From: JAEZBP01 sp963832725
GTDB taxonomy: Bacteria; Myxococcota_A; Polyangia; Polyangiales; Sandaracinaceae
NCBI GenBank assembly: GCA_963832725.1
Contig: CAWHVG010000002.1
Location: forward strand, 930,001-994,000
Reading direction: 5' to 3'
Length of the DNA stretch: 64,000 nt
Below are positions 27,623 through 37,261 of the stretch, in pieces. A program made the translations under genes and the position numbers. How positions within the stretch are numbered: the stretch's first letter is position 1; each line of letters starts with the position of its first letter. A model generated the notes under the pieces. The model ran no database searches. It saw only the letters and a program-made list of their open reading frames with translations, and was not told where the DNA came from.

Positions 27623-27663
27623 TCAGGCCCAGATGGCGATTCTCGCGTCCGGAGCGGTCGTGC
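27475..27663. repeat. Imperfect tandem duplication (27475-27544 and 27592-27663)
   Basis: Two copies of about 70 bases, each starting GCCGCGGCCGCGTCGAGAGG and ending CGGAGCGGTCGTGC. They differ by one extra G, one C/G change and GATC (copy 1) against GATTC (copy 2). Copy 2 contains the last codons and stop of DUF429. The 15-mer CCGGAGCGGTCGTGC occurs a third time at 28349-28363. Confidence 0.85.
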
Positions 27664-28292
27664 TGGGTGGGCGGGTCCGGGAAGCGGCGGGCGCTTCCGT
27701 TCGCGATGCGCCTGGCCGACCAGGCGGCGGCCGCGGCGTCGATGACGTCGTCGATGCCGACGCGGTCGGTGTCGCCCAGCGAGCGCGGCAGCTCGATGCC
27801 GTTCGCGGCCAAGAGCGCGAGCCGGGTCTGCATGCCGCCCCAGCTCTTCTTGCGATGAGGGACACGGCGCTCTTCGTTCATCAGCCGGAAGGCGATCTCG
27901 GGGTGGACTTCGTAGAGGCGTGCGTCCGTCACGTGGGCGTCGACCTCGAGGATCTTCGCGCCGAGCGCGAGCGATTGGACGCTGATGCCTTTCCCCGTGA
28001 GCTCGCGGGAGAGCCCTTGGGCTTCTTCGCGCGTCTGTGCCGCGAGCACGGGACGCGGCGGGGTGGCGAACACGGTGGAGGCCTGGCCGCGCAGGAACGC
28101 TCGCGCGTGTCGGTCGGCGTCGCGCTCCGTGTCCACGAGGCCGATGGGCATGTCGACGGCGATGACGATCGCGCTCCGGTGGTGCTTCATCAGCGCGTCG
28201 AAGGTGGTGAACACGCCGGCGCTCGAAACGCCCCGCGCGTCGAGCTCGATGGCGACCCAACCCTGTTTGCAAGCGTCGACGCCGACCCACAT
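27623..28292 (-). pseudogene. DUF429 (predicted RNase H-fold nuclease), frameshift at last codons
   Basis: About 222 residues of the DUF429 family, which has a predicted RNase H-like fold. Family features: MWVGVDACKQGWVAIELD (first acidic residue), IVIAVDMPIGLVDTERDADR, RLYEVHPEIAFRLMNEER, KSWGGMQTRLALL and GIDDVIDAAAAAWSARRIANG. GATTC at 27638-27642 (plus strand) shifts the frame four codons before the end. With GATC, as in the neighbouring duplicate copy, the protein ends GREIAIWA and stops. So only the extreme tail is affected and function is probably kept. Cytosolic; biological role unknown. Confidence 0.75.
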
Positions 28293-28590
28293 GCCCGCGA
28301 CGATATCGCGTCTCGACCGGCGCCGACATGCGCCGCGCGCGGCGACTCGCCGGAGCGGTCGTGCCGCCATTCCACGCCGGTGCGGACGCGCGACGAGGCG
28401 GAGACGAGAGCGTCGATGCGCGCGGCGGGTGGGGCGCGCACGCCGCCGCACCGGGCGATGCGCAGACCGGACGGCGGATCGCGGCCGCGACCCGAACGCA
28501 CGACGGCCGCCGAGGTCAGCCCAACCTCGGCGGCGCCGGCGCGGCTCGGCGCGCGGATTGTGTCAGCCCCACACGATCCGCGCGCCACGA
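28293..28590. other. Spacer upstream of DUF429
   Basis: No supported gene. It contains the third CCGGAGCGGTCGTGC (28349-28363). The DUF429 promoter should be near its left end. Confidence 0.4.
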
Positions 28591-28983
28591 TCACTCCTCG
28601 TCGTCGTGGCTCGCGGCATGGTGCGAGCCGCCTGCGAACGTGGTCGGGCCGTCGACGGTGATCATGCTGCGGAGGTGCCGGAAGGTGGCCCGGCCGATGC
28701 CGCGCACACGCATGATGTCCTGCACCCGGCGGAACGCGCGCCGCTCGCGGAAGGCGACGATCGCTTCGGCCTTGGAGGGACCGATGCCCGGCAGGAGCTG
28801 GAGCTGGTCGAGGTTGGCGGTCTGGATGTTCACCACGCCGTCCTGCGACTGCTCGGCGCGCGCACGGTGACCGCGCTGGGCGGAGGCGGTGGGCGCGAAG
28901 CTGGTGAGCGCGGCGGCCAGCCCGAGGGCGGCGAGCGAAGCGCGGAGCCAGCGGAGGCGGATGAGGCTCTGGATGGTCGTCAT
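28591..28983 (-). CDS. Secreted ComEA-like helix-hairpin-helix protein
   Basis: 130 residues. A Sec signal peptide (MTTIQSLIRLRWLRASLAAL, cut after TASA) leads to a ComEA-type HhH domain: VVNIQTANLDQLQLLPGIGP, then VQDIMRVRGIGRATF. Two GIG turns contact the DNA backbone in the family. ComEA proteins bind incoming DNA in the periplasm during transformation. No comEC or other competence gene is in the window, and many genomes carry such short HhH proteins with other uses. The tail is His/Asp/Glu-rich (HHAASHDDEE). An AGAGAGAA tract precedes the ATG. Confidence 0.8.
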   Translation of the reverse strand: MTTIQSLIRLRWLRASLAALGLAAALTSFAPTASAQRGHRARAEQSQDGVVNIQTANLDQLQLLPGIGPSKAEAIVAFRERRAFRRVQDIMRVRGIGRATFRHLRSMITVDGPTTFAGGSHHAASHDDEE

Positions 28984-29265
28984 GATTCTCTCTCTTTCTC
29001 TCTGTCGATTCGGTTTCGTCTCTCGCGCGGCGTCCATCCGCCGCACGCCGCTACAGAGAGCACCGCCCGTGCCGGATCCGGCGGTACATGATTTCGCATA
29101 CTTACGAGCCAAGATCGGCGGAGGTGGCGGGCGGCGGGGTGGCGGCCGCCGGTCGGGGGGCCCTTCCTTGTGGACCGACTGCCCGCATGGCAGGATGCGG
29201 CCCGCACGCCCAGCCGGGGGGAGGCGCGCGCGACCTCCACCACTCGCTCAGGAAGCTCGAACGAC

Positions 29266-30732
29266 ATGAAGGTCACGCTCTCGACCGATGCTCCGACCAC
29301 CACCAAGGCAGATCTCCTCGCCGTCGGCGTCCGCGCCGGCGAAGCCATCGAGGACGCCACCGTCAAGGCGCTCGACGCGGCCTCTTCGGGGGCGCTGAAG
29401 GCGCAGATCCAGCTCGAGGATTTCGCCGGCAAGCCGGGCCAGACGCTCAAGACCGCGCTGCCCGGCGTCGCGGCGACGCAGGTGCTGCTCGTCGGCATCG
29501 GTGAGGGCAGCCGGCCCACCGCCGACGCCCGCTCCATCGCGGCGCGCGCGGGGCAGGTGGCCCAGGCGTACAAGACGATCGCGATTGTCCCGCCGGCCGA
29601 GGACGCCGCCAGCATCCGCGGCGCCGCCAGCGGTGCCGTGCTCGGCGCCTACCGTTTCACCCGTTATCTGACGGGCGACCGCAAGCCCAAGAGCTCGCTC
29701 GCCAGCGCGAAGATCCTGGTCACCGAGCGCTCCGCCGCGCACCGGCGCGCGCTCAACGACGGGGTCGGCCTCGGCGAGAGCGTGAACGCCGCCCGCGATC
29801 TGGTGAACGCGCCCCCGAACGATCTCTACCCGGCGACCCTGGCCGACTTCGCGAAGACCGAGGCTCAGAAGCTGGGCGTCGCCTGCAAGGTCTGGGACAA
29901 GAAGGGCGTCGAGAAGCTCGGCATGAACCTGCTGCTCGCCGTCAACTCCGGCAGCGGCAAGGAGCCCCGCTTCGTCCACATGACCTACAAGCCGGCCAAG
30001 AAGGCGGTCGCCAAGGTCGTCTTCGTGGGCAAGGGGATCACCTTCGACGCGGGCGGGCTCTGCCTGAAGCCGCCGAAGTCGATGCTCGACATGAAGTGCG
30101 ACATGGCCGGCGCCGCCACCACGATTGGCACCGTCCTCGCCGCCGCCCGGCTGAAGCTGCCGGTGGAGGTGCACGGGATCATCGGCTCCACCGAGAACAT
30201 GCTCGGCGATGACGCCTATCGGCCCGGCGACGTGTTCTCCTCGTACGACGGCAAGTCGGTCGAGATCATCAACACCGACGCCGAAGGGCGTCTGGTGCTG
30301 GCCGACGCGCTGGCCTACGCGCGCAAGCTGAACCCGGACTATCTGATCGATCACGCGACGCTCACGGGCGCCTGCATGGTCGCGCTCGGTCCGTGGACCG
30401 CCGCGCTCTACTCGGGCGAGGACGAGTTCGCCGAGAGCTACGCGGCGGCGGCGGCCGAGGAGGACGAGTCGTTCTGGCGGATGCCGCTGGCCGAGGATCT
30501 GCGCGAGATGCTCCGCAGCGAGGTCGCCGATTCGAAGCACCTCGGGGAGCAGTTCGGCGGGTCGATCACGGCGGCGCTCTTCCTGCGCGAGTTCGTGGGC
30601 TCGACCCGCTGGATGCACCTCGACATCGCGGGACCGGCGTTCCAGGACCGCGCGCACGGGATCCAGCCCAAGGGCGGGACGGGCTTCGGCGTGCTCACCG
30701 CCGTGCGCTTCCTGGAGTCGCTCGCGGGTTGA
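29266..30732 (+). CDS. pepA: Leucyl aminopeptidase (M17)
   Basis: A 488-residue cytosolic di-metal aminopeptidase. The N-terminal macro-like domain is divergent; the C-terminal catalytic domain has VGKGITFDAGGLCLKP, DMKCDMAGAA and the M17 signature NTDAEGRL. The active-site Arg lies in the last of these. M17 enzymes remove N-terminal residues from peptides and recycle amino acids; some also bind DNA. Length is normal. GGAAG precedes the ATG by about 12 bases. The weakly similar alternate start upstream lacks a ribosome-binding site. Confidence 0.95.
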   Translation: MKVTLSTDAPTTTKADLLAVGVRAGEAIEDATVKALDAASSGALKAQIQLEDFAGKPGQTLKTALPGVAATQVLLVGIGEGSRPTADARSIAARAGQVAQAYKTIAIVPPAEDAASIRGAASGAVLGAYRFTRYLTGDRKPKSSLASAKILVTERSAAHRRALNDGVGLGESVNAARDLVNAPPNDLYPATLADFAKTEAQKLGVACKVWDKKGVEKLGMNLLLAVNSGSGKEPRFVHMTYKPAKKAVAKVVFVGKGITFDAGGLCLKPPKSMLDMKCDMAGAATTIGTVLAAARLKLPVEVHGIIGSTENMLGDDAYRPGDVFSSYDGKSVEIINTDAEGRLVLADALAYARKLNPDYLIDHATLTGACMVALGPWTAALYSGEDEFAESYAAAAAEEDESFWRMPLAEDLREMLRSEVADSKHLGEQFGGSITAALFLREFVGSTRWMHLDIAGPAFQDRAHGIQPKGGTGFGVLTAVRFLESLAG

Positions 30733-30879
30733 GCATGGCGCTCCCTCGAGAACCTCGCGCGCCCCGTCCGACGGCGGCGCGCGCGGTGATTCTCGGCGAG
30801 CGACGGACCTGGATTGCGCGTCGCGTCCTCCCCGGCTCTGGTCGCGGGTGCGCGGGGCGGCGGCTCGTCTTCGGATCGC

Positions 30880-31639
30880 GTGTCGAGCAGGCGTGGATTG
30901 CGGCTCGTCTCGCGCTCCGGGCTCGGGCTGGCGTTGGCGCTGGGCTGTGCGCTCCTGCTCGCGTCGCCGGCGCGGGCGCACCTCGGGCACACCATCGGGC
31001 GGGCCGAGCGCTACCTGAAGATCGATGTGGCCGGTCACGAGGCGCGCTTCGTGGTCTCGCTGACGCTGGGCGCGCGTGAGGGCGGCAGGCTGCTCGGCGA
31101 GGCGGACACGAACGGAGACGGGCGTGTCGACGAGGCCGAGCGTGACGCCTACCTGAGCCAGTGGGCGGCAGGGCTGCACGAAGAGCTGCCCGTCACGCTC
31201 GACGGCGGGCCGGTCGAGCTCTCCTTTGGCGAGCCCTTCATGGATCCGATTCGGGCGCGTCCGTAACGTCCCGGTCACGGTCGAGCTGGTGGCCCATTTG
31301 CCGCTGCCCGGTGGACGGCAGGTCATCGCGCTCACCGACGACATGGTCCGGCGTGAGGTCTACGACCGAACGGACGTGGCGTTCCGCGCGCGGGAAGGCG
31401 CGGAGATCTTGGCGAGCGGGATCGGCACCGAGGTGACGGAGCCGACGCTGGACGTGGCGTACGGACCGGACGAGAGCCGCGACGTGCCGGTCGTCCTCAC
31501 CGCCGTCGTGACGACGCCGCCGCTGCCCGGTGGTGAGCCGCCGTGGGCGTGGATCCTCGCCGCGGCGCTCGGACTCCTCACGCTCTTCGCGGTGGCGATG
31601 CTGGTACGCCGAGGGCGCGGCTCGTCCTCGCCGGGTTGA
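30880..31639 (+). pseudogene. Membrane-anchored hypothetical protein with EF-hand loop, frameshifted
   Basis: A signal peptide (LGLALALGCALLLASPARAH) is followed by a beta-rich domain holding one EF-hand-like loop, DTNGDGRVDEAE. The frame breaks at GATTC 31248-31252; with GATC it reads MDPIGRVRNVPVTVELVAHL and continues to a C-terminal helix WAWILAAALGLLTLFAVAML with a basic tail. The repaired protein has about 252 residues, a periplasmic domain anchored at the C-terminus. Calcium binding is possible from the loop. The layout vaguely recalls the periplasmic part of bacterial metal-transport proteins, but I cannot assign a family. The GTG at VSSRRGLRLVS is the likeliest start. Confidence 0.65.
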
Positions 31640-31677
31640 TCGGCGACACCGCGCGCATCGGAGGGCAGCAACGAAAA

Positions 31678-31701
31678 ACGGCGCCCGGTGAGGGGCGCCG
31701 T
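31678..31701 (-). terminator. Intrinsic terminator of the AgmX-like gene
   Basis: ACGGCGCCC and GGGCGCCGT pair perfectly over 9 bp around six bases. On the minus strand the hairpin is followed by TTTTTCGTT. It lies 24 bases after the AgmX-like stop and between two convergent genes, so it may act on both. Confidence 0.75.
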
Positions 31702-31724
31702 CTCGGTTGGGGATCCGCTCGTGT

Positions 31725-33572
31725 CTACAGGCGGAAGGGGTAGTTGATGCTGAACGTCGGCTGCGAGAAGGGCGGGACGTGAGCGCCGCGCACCGCACGC
31801 GCGATGCAGGTGCGGACGGGCGGGGGCAGGTTGCCTTGGACGTTCGCGTTGGTCACGTGGCCGTTCCGCCCCGAGAAGACGATGCGCACCGGAGCCACGC
31901 CGTGCTGACCGTTGCCGCACGCGGAGACTGCACCCGAGACGCTGTTCATGGCTCCGACGACGTCGCCCCGGCTCGGCGTGGGCGGGCCGCTGCCGCCGCC
32001 CCCACCGCCGCTGCTGCTGCCGCCGCCGCGGCTGCTTCCTCCGCTACGCCGCCGGCTGCCGCCGCCGCCGTTGTCGTTGCTGAGGGCCTGGTTCAGCAGC
32101 GAGTCGATGTCGCCGCCGCCCCCACCGCCACCGCGGCTCGCATGCGAGCCACCGCCGCCGCCGCCACCGCCACCGCTGGGCTCGTGGCTGCCGCCGCCCG
32201 AGCTGGCGTGCGCGCTACCGCCGCCGCCGCTGGCGCCGCGGCTCGCCGCGTGGTGACGCCGCCGCGCGTGTCCGCCTCCCGACGAGTCCTCCGAGCTGTC
32301 TTCCTCGTCCGCGGAGTCGTCGCCGGCTGCTTCCTCCGGCTCGGCCGCGGCCGCCGCCGGGGCTGCCGGAGCCGCCGGTTGGGCTGCCGCGCCCTCCGCC
32401 GGAGCGGTCGCACCGGGCGCAGGGGCTGCCGCCGGAGCGGTCGCGCCTGCGGCGTTCACAGTGGCGCCCGGCGGGACCGAGCCGACCGCCCCGACCGAGG
32501 TCTCGGGCGCGTCGTCCTTGCTCATCACGAAAACGAGCGCGCCGGCTGCGATCGCGAGAGCCGCCACGACCGCTACGCCAGCGCCGATGAGCACGCCCTT
32601 GTTGCTCTCTTCCTTCCTCTCCGGAATGAGCACGGGGGCGCCGAGCGAGGAGCCGAGGCCGCCGGCGCCGGCTCCGCCGATCGAGAGCAGGTCGTCGACC
32701 TTGTCGTTGCTGCCGGAGGTGACCGGACCGCCGCTGCCCGGCGCGACGCCGGTGGCGCTGGCCAGCGCGCGGATGTCGATCAGGCCGGAGCCTTCACCGC
32801 TGGCCATGCCCGGCCGCGGGCCGCCGCTCGAGGGGGAGGAGGGCGCCGCCGCCGGGGCGCTGCTGGCGGTCGAGCCGCTCGGGCCGGTGGCCAGCGCCTG
32901 CAGGTTCGAGAGCGAGAAGAGGACCGAGTTCTCGTTGCGGGCGCCCGTCAACGCTTGGTCCGCGCTCACCCGGGGGCTCGGCGCCGAGGCGACCACGTCG
33001 TCTTCGTCGTCTCCGCCGGCGGCGCCGAAGGGGCTCGCCGCTTCGGTCTGGGCGAAGAGATCGGCGCCGACGTCGTTCGAGCGGTTGGCGACGGCCGCCT
33101 CGCTTCCGCCGAAGGGGCCGGCTTCTTCGGGCGATTGCGCCGCCGCGAAGGGATCGGCGCCCATGCCGCCGCCTCCCGCCGCCGCCGCTTCGGCCGCCGC
33201 GTCGTCGCCGCCGCCGCCCATCACGGCCTGGACGAGCTCTTCGACGTCCTGGGCGGGCTTCCAATCGTCGAAGCCCTCCCGCCAGACGAAGACGTCCCAG
33301 CCGATGGTGCCGGCGGCGAGCATCTCGCCGATCTGGGCGGGTGAGAAGGGGCCCTGCTGGTCGCCGTCGACGACCGCGTGCCACACGGCGTCGCCACCGT
33401 AGTCGGCGACCCGGGTGGCGGCCTCTTCGCCGCTGTCGCCGGCGTCGACCTGGTCGCCGCGGACGACGATGGCCGAGCCACACTTCTTGCAGCGGATCTT
33501 GAAGACCCGGCCGGCGACCTTCTCATCGGCGATCGAGTACTTTGCGCTACAGCTATCGCAGACGATTTTCAT
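31725..33572 (-). CDS. AgmX/PglI-type zinc-ribbon, GYF and TonB-like protein
   Basis: A 615-residue protein typical of Myxococcota. It starts with a zinc ribbon (MKIVCDSCSAKYSI, then IRCKKCGSAIVV). Next is a GYF_2 domain (WHAVVDGDQQGPFSPAQIGE, VFVWREGFDDWKPAQ). A long disordered Ala/Ser/Pro region follows, then one membrane helix (VLIGAGVAVVAALAIAAGAL), then Pro/Ala and Gly/Ser/His-rich linkers. The C-terminal domain (GDVVGAMNSVSGAVSACGNG, VRIVFSGRNGHVTNANV) matches the AgmX/PglI C-terminal domain, which is TonB-like. AgmX-type proteins are linked to adventurous gliding in Myxococcus. The cytoplasmic head and periplasmic tail suggest a signal or force bridge across the inner membrane. Confidence 0.85.
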   Translation of the reverse strand: MKIVCDSCSAKYSIADEKVAGRVFKIRCKKCGSAIVVRGDQVDAGDSGEEAATRVADYGGDAVWHAVVDGDQQGPFSPAQIGEMLAAGTIGWDVFVWREGFDDWKPAQDVEELVQAVMGGGGDDAAAEAAAAGGGGMGADPFAAAQSPEEAGPFGGSEAAVANRSNDVGADLFAQTEAASPFGAAGGDDEDDVVASAPSPRVSADQALTGARNENSVLFSLSNLQALATGPSGSTASSAPAAAPSSPSSGGPRPGMASGEGSGLIDIRALASATGVAPGSGGPVTSGSNDKVDDLLSIGGAGAGGLGSSLGAPVLIPERKEESNKGVLIGAGVAVVAALAIAAGALVFVMSKDDAPETSVGAVGSVPPGATVNAAGATAPAAAPAPGATAPAEGAAAQPAAPAAPAAAAAEPEEAAGDDSADEEDSSEDSSGGGHARRRHHAASRGASGGGGSAHASSGGGSHEPSGGGGGGGGGSHASRGGGGGGGDIDSLLNQALSNDNGGGGSRRRSGGSSRGGGSSSGGGGGGSGPPTPSRGDVVGAMNSVSGAVSACGNGQHGVAPVRIVFSGRNGHVTNANVQGNLPPPVRTCIARAVRGAHVPPFSQPTFSINYPFRL

Positions 33573-33778
33573 GCGTTCGATCCTCGAGGGGCGGGAGGAG
33601 AGTCAATCCAAAGGGTTCGGAATGCGGTGATTTCTCGCGGCGTGGAGGACTCCTCCGCAGGCGCGCGAGCATACCGTCCGTGGCGCGGCCCGATCAAGAA
33701 CTGCTGACCGCGCCCATGCCCTGTAGACACGCTCGACCGGGGCCACTTGGGTGGAAAATGGCGCGTTGGTCGGACCGA

Positions 33779-35098
33779 TCAGCCACGCGGCTCGAGGACG
33801 CTGCCGTCCTTGCCGCAGAACTTGACGTTGGCGGGGTAGTGCTCGCCGCAGGTGGGGCAGACGTTGTCGGGGCCCGCGTCGGCCTTGAATTCGCTGTAGG
33901 GGACGAGGTCGGTGCCGTCGCGGGTGCAGGTGGTCGTGCCCGGCGGGTAGCCGTGGCGGCAGGTCGGGCAGATCATGTCCTCGCGCCGCGCGCTCGGCTC
34001 GGGAGGTGGCGGGATGCTGGAGCGATAGGCGCTCTGGATCTCGGGCCCCGAGAGATCGACGCCGGGCAAGCCCGCGATGCCGCTCGCGGGCCGCTTGCGT
34101 CGCCGGACCAGCACGACGCCGCCCACGATCAGGAGGAAGAGGGCCACGCCGATGATGATCGCCGGCCAGGTGAGATCGGGGCCTTGGCCCGCAGGGCGCG
34201 CCGACACGCGCGCCGCGGTGCCGGCCTCCGCGTCCTGCTCCGGTGCGCCGCTGCCGAGCGATCCGCTCTCCGTCCGCCGCGCGATCAGCGACGAGAGATC
34301 CATGGTGTGGACGGTGACGCGCGACTCGTCGTGGAAATCGCCCGCCCGCGCGACGACGCGTGCCTCGCCCTCGGCGTCCGCCGCGTGATAGCAGCGGCCC
34401 GACAACGTGCCCGGGCTGCCCTCGGTCAGCTCGAGCTGCACCCGCCGACCCCGCACGGCGCAGCCCTGCGCGTCGACGACCCGCGTGGTGAAGCACTGCT
34501 CACCGCCGGGGCTCAGAATCGGCGCTCGACGGGCGCAGGACCACGCGCGCCGGATCGCCGGGGGTGCAGGCGGGGCGCCGTTCGGGCTCGGGCGTCGGCG
34601 TGGTGGCTTGCTGCGCCGGTGCCGAAACCCGCGTGAACGACTGGGTGGTGGTGATCGTGGCCTGGCAGCGCGACTGGTTGAGCTGCCAGTCGTAGGCGCT
34701 CACGTCCCGGAAGGAGAGCTGGTCGCTGCCGAGCGCCTGGATGGTGTAGGTGCCGGTCTCGCCGCGGGAGTCCTCCGGCGGCGTGCGACAGACAATCCGC
34801 CAGTTGCCCGAGGCGTGGGTCGAGGACACCCGCCGGACGGCGCGGTTTTCGCTCCAGCAGTCGCGCGTGGAGCGCTGCCGGCGGAGGTGGAAGGTGAGAT
34901 CGTCGCCCGATTGGGTGATCTCGAAGTTGCCGCCGCCGGGCGAGCTCGTGCTCTGCGGTTGCGGTCCGCAGTCACCCCCCAGCTCTGCACGGCGACCGAG
35001 ATCCGCAGCGGTCCCTCGCGCCACGTCCCTTCGTAGGGGCCGTCGGCGCGGGCGCGAGCAGATGCGAAGAGCGCCGCCGCGCAGGCCAGCGCCGCCAT
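33779..35098 (-). pseudogene. Membrane protein with periplasmic domain and zinc-ribbon tail, two frameshifts
   Basis: Three successive frames carry one logical protein. First a signal peptide (MAALACAAALFASARARA). Then a beta-rich secreted domain (GGNFEITQSGDDLTFHLRRQ, YDWQLNQSRCQATITTT). Then CFTTRVVDAQGCAVRGRR, a membrane helix WPAIIIGVALFLLIVGGVVL, and two zinc ribbons (ICPTCRHGYPPGTTTC, VCPTCGEHYPANVKFCGKDG) at the cytoplasmic end. The first break is a lost G in a run of six at about 34971-34976. The second is GAATC at 34516-34520 on the plus strand, repaired by GATC to SADLSPGGEQCF. The intact product of about 440 residues would couple a periplasmic domain to cytoplasmic zinc ribbons. 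No named family. Confidence 0.6.
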
Positions 35099-35273
35099 CG
35101 AGCGGGTACGCGAGCGACGTCCATCCACCGGCTCGCGGAATATCACGATTCTTGCGGGCTCGCCCGTTCTCGGCGGCGGCAGGGATGGCGCGGTGGGGAA
35201 CCGGTCCGAGACCACGCTCGAGCTCCGACCCGGCTGCGCGACGACGATCGCGACGACGCGCCGCTCGAAACGA

Positions 35274-35311
35274 GACACGCCCCCGAGGCCGAGCGGCCGC
35301 GGGGGCGTGTC
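35274..35311 (-). terminator. Stem-loop downstream of etfA
   Basis: GACACGCCCCCG and CGGGGGCGTGTC form a perfect 12-bp stem around 14 bases, 22 bases after the etfA stop. On the minus strand the stem is followed by TCGTTTCG, a weak U tract. Likely the end of the TetR-etfB-etfA transcript. Confidence 0.55.
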
Positions 35312-35333
35312 GAGTGGCAAAGCGCGACTCGGC

Positions 35334-36314
35334 TCAGCCGGCCGACTTCACCTTCTTGACCTCTTCGGTGAGCGCGGGGACCGCGTCGAAGAGATCGGCC
35401 ACCAGGAAGTAGTCGGCGACCTGGGCGATCGGCGCTTCCTTGTCCTTGTTGATGGCCACGATGGTCTTGCTGCCCTTCATGCCGGCGAGGTGCTGGATGG
35501 CGCCGCTGATGCCGACCGCGACATAGAGCTTGGGCGCGACGACCTTGCCGGTCTGGCCGACCTGCAGATCGTTCGGGACGTAGCCCGCGTCGCAGGCCGC
35601 GCGCGAGGCACCCATGGCCGCGCCGAAGGCGTCGACGAGGGGCTCGAGCACGGTGTGGAAGTTGTCGGCGCTCTTCATCGCCCGGCCGCCCGAGACCACG
35701 ATGTCGGCCTCGGTCAGGTCCGGACGCTCGCTCTTCTGGGTCTCGACGCCGAGGAACTCCAGGCGGGCCGCGGCCGGATCCTCGACCACCTCCACGTCCT
35801 CGATGTCGCTCTCGTCGCCGGTCTCCTCGGCGGCCTCGAACTCGGTCTGGCGGACGGTGACGACCTGCACGGCGCTCTTGACCGTGCAGAAGCCGAAGAC
35901 GTTGCCCGCGTACATCGGGCGGCGGTAGACGAGCGTGTCGCCGTCGATCGCGACCGACGCGATGTCGCTTGCGACGCCCGCGTCGAGCTTGACGGCGACG
36001 CGCGGCATCAGGTCCTTGCCGGTCGTGCCGGCGGTGGCGGTGACCACGCCGTACTCGCCGTTCTTGGCGACCTCGGCGATGGTGGCGGCGTACTTCTCGG
36101 CGAAGTAGCCGCCCTCGATCTCGGCCTTGTAGACGGTGCGCGCGCCGTACTTGGCGGCCTCTTCGGCCGCGTCGTCGGCGCCTTCGCCGACCAGGACGAT
36201 GTCGAACGCGCCGGAGGTGCCTTCGGCGACCTTGCGGGCGAAACGAACGGCGGAGAGGGTGTTCTTGCGGAGGCTGCCCTCGAGGAGCTCACCCACGACG
36301 AGGATGTCGGTCAT
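35334..36314 (-). CDS. etfA: Electron transfer flavoprotein alpha subunit
   Basis: 326 residues. N-terminal domain MTDILVVGELLEG onward; the C-terminal FAD domain has GGRAMKSADNFHTVLEPLVD, GQTGKVVAPKLYVAVGISGA and the signature ending IVAINKDKEAPIAQVADYFL. EtfA with EtfB forms the FAD/AMP-containing heterodimer that takes electrons from acyl-CoA dehydrogenases and passes them to ETF-ubiquinone oxidoreductase. It lies 27 bases after etfB in the same operon. An acyl-CoA dehydrogenase gene at 60.7 kb could be one of its donors. Confidence 0.95.
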   Translation of the reverse strand: MTDILVVGELLEGSLRKNTLSAVRFARKVAEGTSGAFDIVLVGEGADDAAEEAAKYGARTVYKAEIEGGYFAEKYAATIAEVAKNGEYGVVTATAGTTGKDLMPRVAVKLDAGVASDIASVAIDGDTLVYRRPMYAGNVFGFCTVKSAVQVVTVRQTEFEAAEETGDESDIEDVEVVEDPAAARLEFLGVETQKSERPDLTEADIVVSGGRAMKSADNFHTVLEPLVDAFGAAMGASRAACDAGYVPNDLQVGQTGKVVAPKLYVAVGISGAIQHLAGMKGSKTIVAINKDKEAPIAQVADYFLVADLFDAVPALTEEVKKVKSAG

Positions 36315-36341
36315 GTCGTTTTCTCCTTCTATCCGTGGGTC

Positions 36342-37176
36342 TCAGAGGACCTTGGCCTCGGTGTGGAGCTTCTCGACGAGCTCCTGCACGTTCTCGACGT
36401 AGGTGACCTGGCCCGAGCGCACCTCCGGCAGCTCGAACTTCGAGTACTCCACCACGGGCTCGACCGCGACGCCCAGAATCGCTCAGCGCCATCTGGTCGA
36501 TCGGCTTCTTCTTGGCGGCCATGATGCCCTTGAGCGACGCGTAGCGCGCGCCCTCGTTGTACTTGTGGTCGGCCGGCGTGACGCCGTTCTGGACGGAGGT
36601 CGGGGTGACGATGCGCAGGTCGACGGTGACGACGGCCGGCAGCGTGACCTTGACGTTCATGACGCCCGTGTCGACCTCGCGGCCGACCTTCAGCGCCTTG
36701 CCGTCGTCGGCGGCCTCGATCCGCATCGCGAAGGTGGCCATCGGCCAGCCCAGCATCTCCGCCAGCATCTGCCCGGCGGTGTTGCTGTCGCCATCGACCG
36801 CCTGCTTGCCCATCAGGACCAGGTCGGGCTGCTCCTTGTCGACGATGGCCTTGAGCGCGCGGGCCACGACCGTCGAGTCGAGGTGCTCGTCCTCCGCCGC
36901 GACCAGGATCGCGCGGTCGGCGCCCATCGCGAGCGGCTGCCGGAGCGTCTGCGTGACCTCCGCGCCGCCGAGCGACACGACGATCGTCTCGCCGAGCTTC
37001 TCGTTCGAGCCGCCCTTCTCGTTGAGGCGGAGGGCCGCCTCGACGGCGTACTCGTCGAAGGGGTTGATCTTCCACTCGAGGCCCTCCGACGTCACCTTCG
37101 TGCCGTCGGGGGAGACCTTCATCTTGTTGGCGTTGTCGGGGTCCGCGACCCGCTTGACGGGGACTAGGATTTTCAC
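36342..37176 (-). pseudogene. etfB: Electron transfer flavoprotein beta subunit, frameshift near C-terminus
   Basis: About 277 residues when repaired. N-terminal VKILVPVKRVADPDN, then NPFDEYAVEAALRL, LVLMGKQAVDGDSNTAGQML and TVDLRIVTPTSVQNGV are all typical EtfB. The frame breaks at GAATC 36476-36480 on the plus strand. With GATC the C-terminus is MALSDLGVAVEPVVEYSKFE and ends LHTEAKVL before a TGA, as expected for the family's membrane-proximal tail. The unrepaired frame ends at 36289 inside etfA. Since EtfA is intact and needs EtfB, a sequencing error is the best reading. The GTG start has a strong site, AAGGGAGG. Confidence 0.85.
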
Positions 37177-37261
37177 GCTGCCTCCCTTGGGTGTTTCGGC
37201 GGAAGCTGAGGTCGTTCGATGGGCGTTCGCGCGGCCCATGTAAAGACCGCACGAAAATGTG

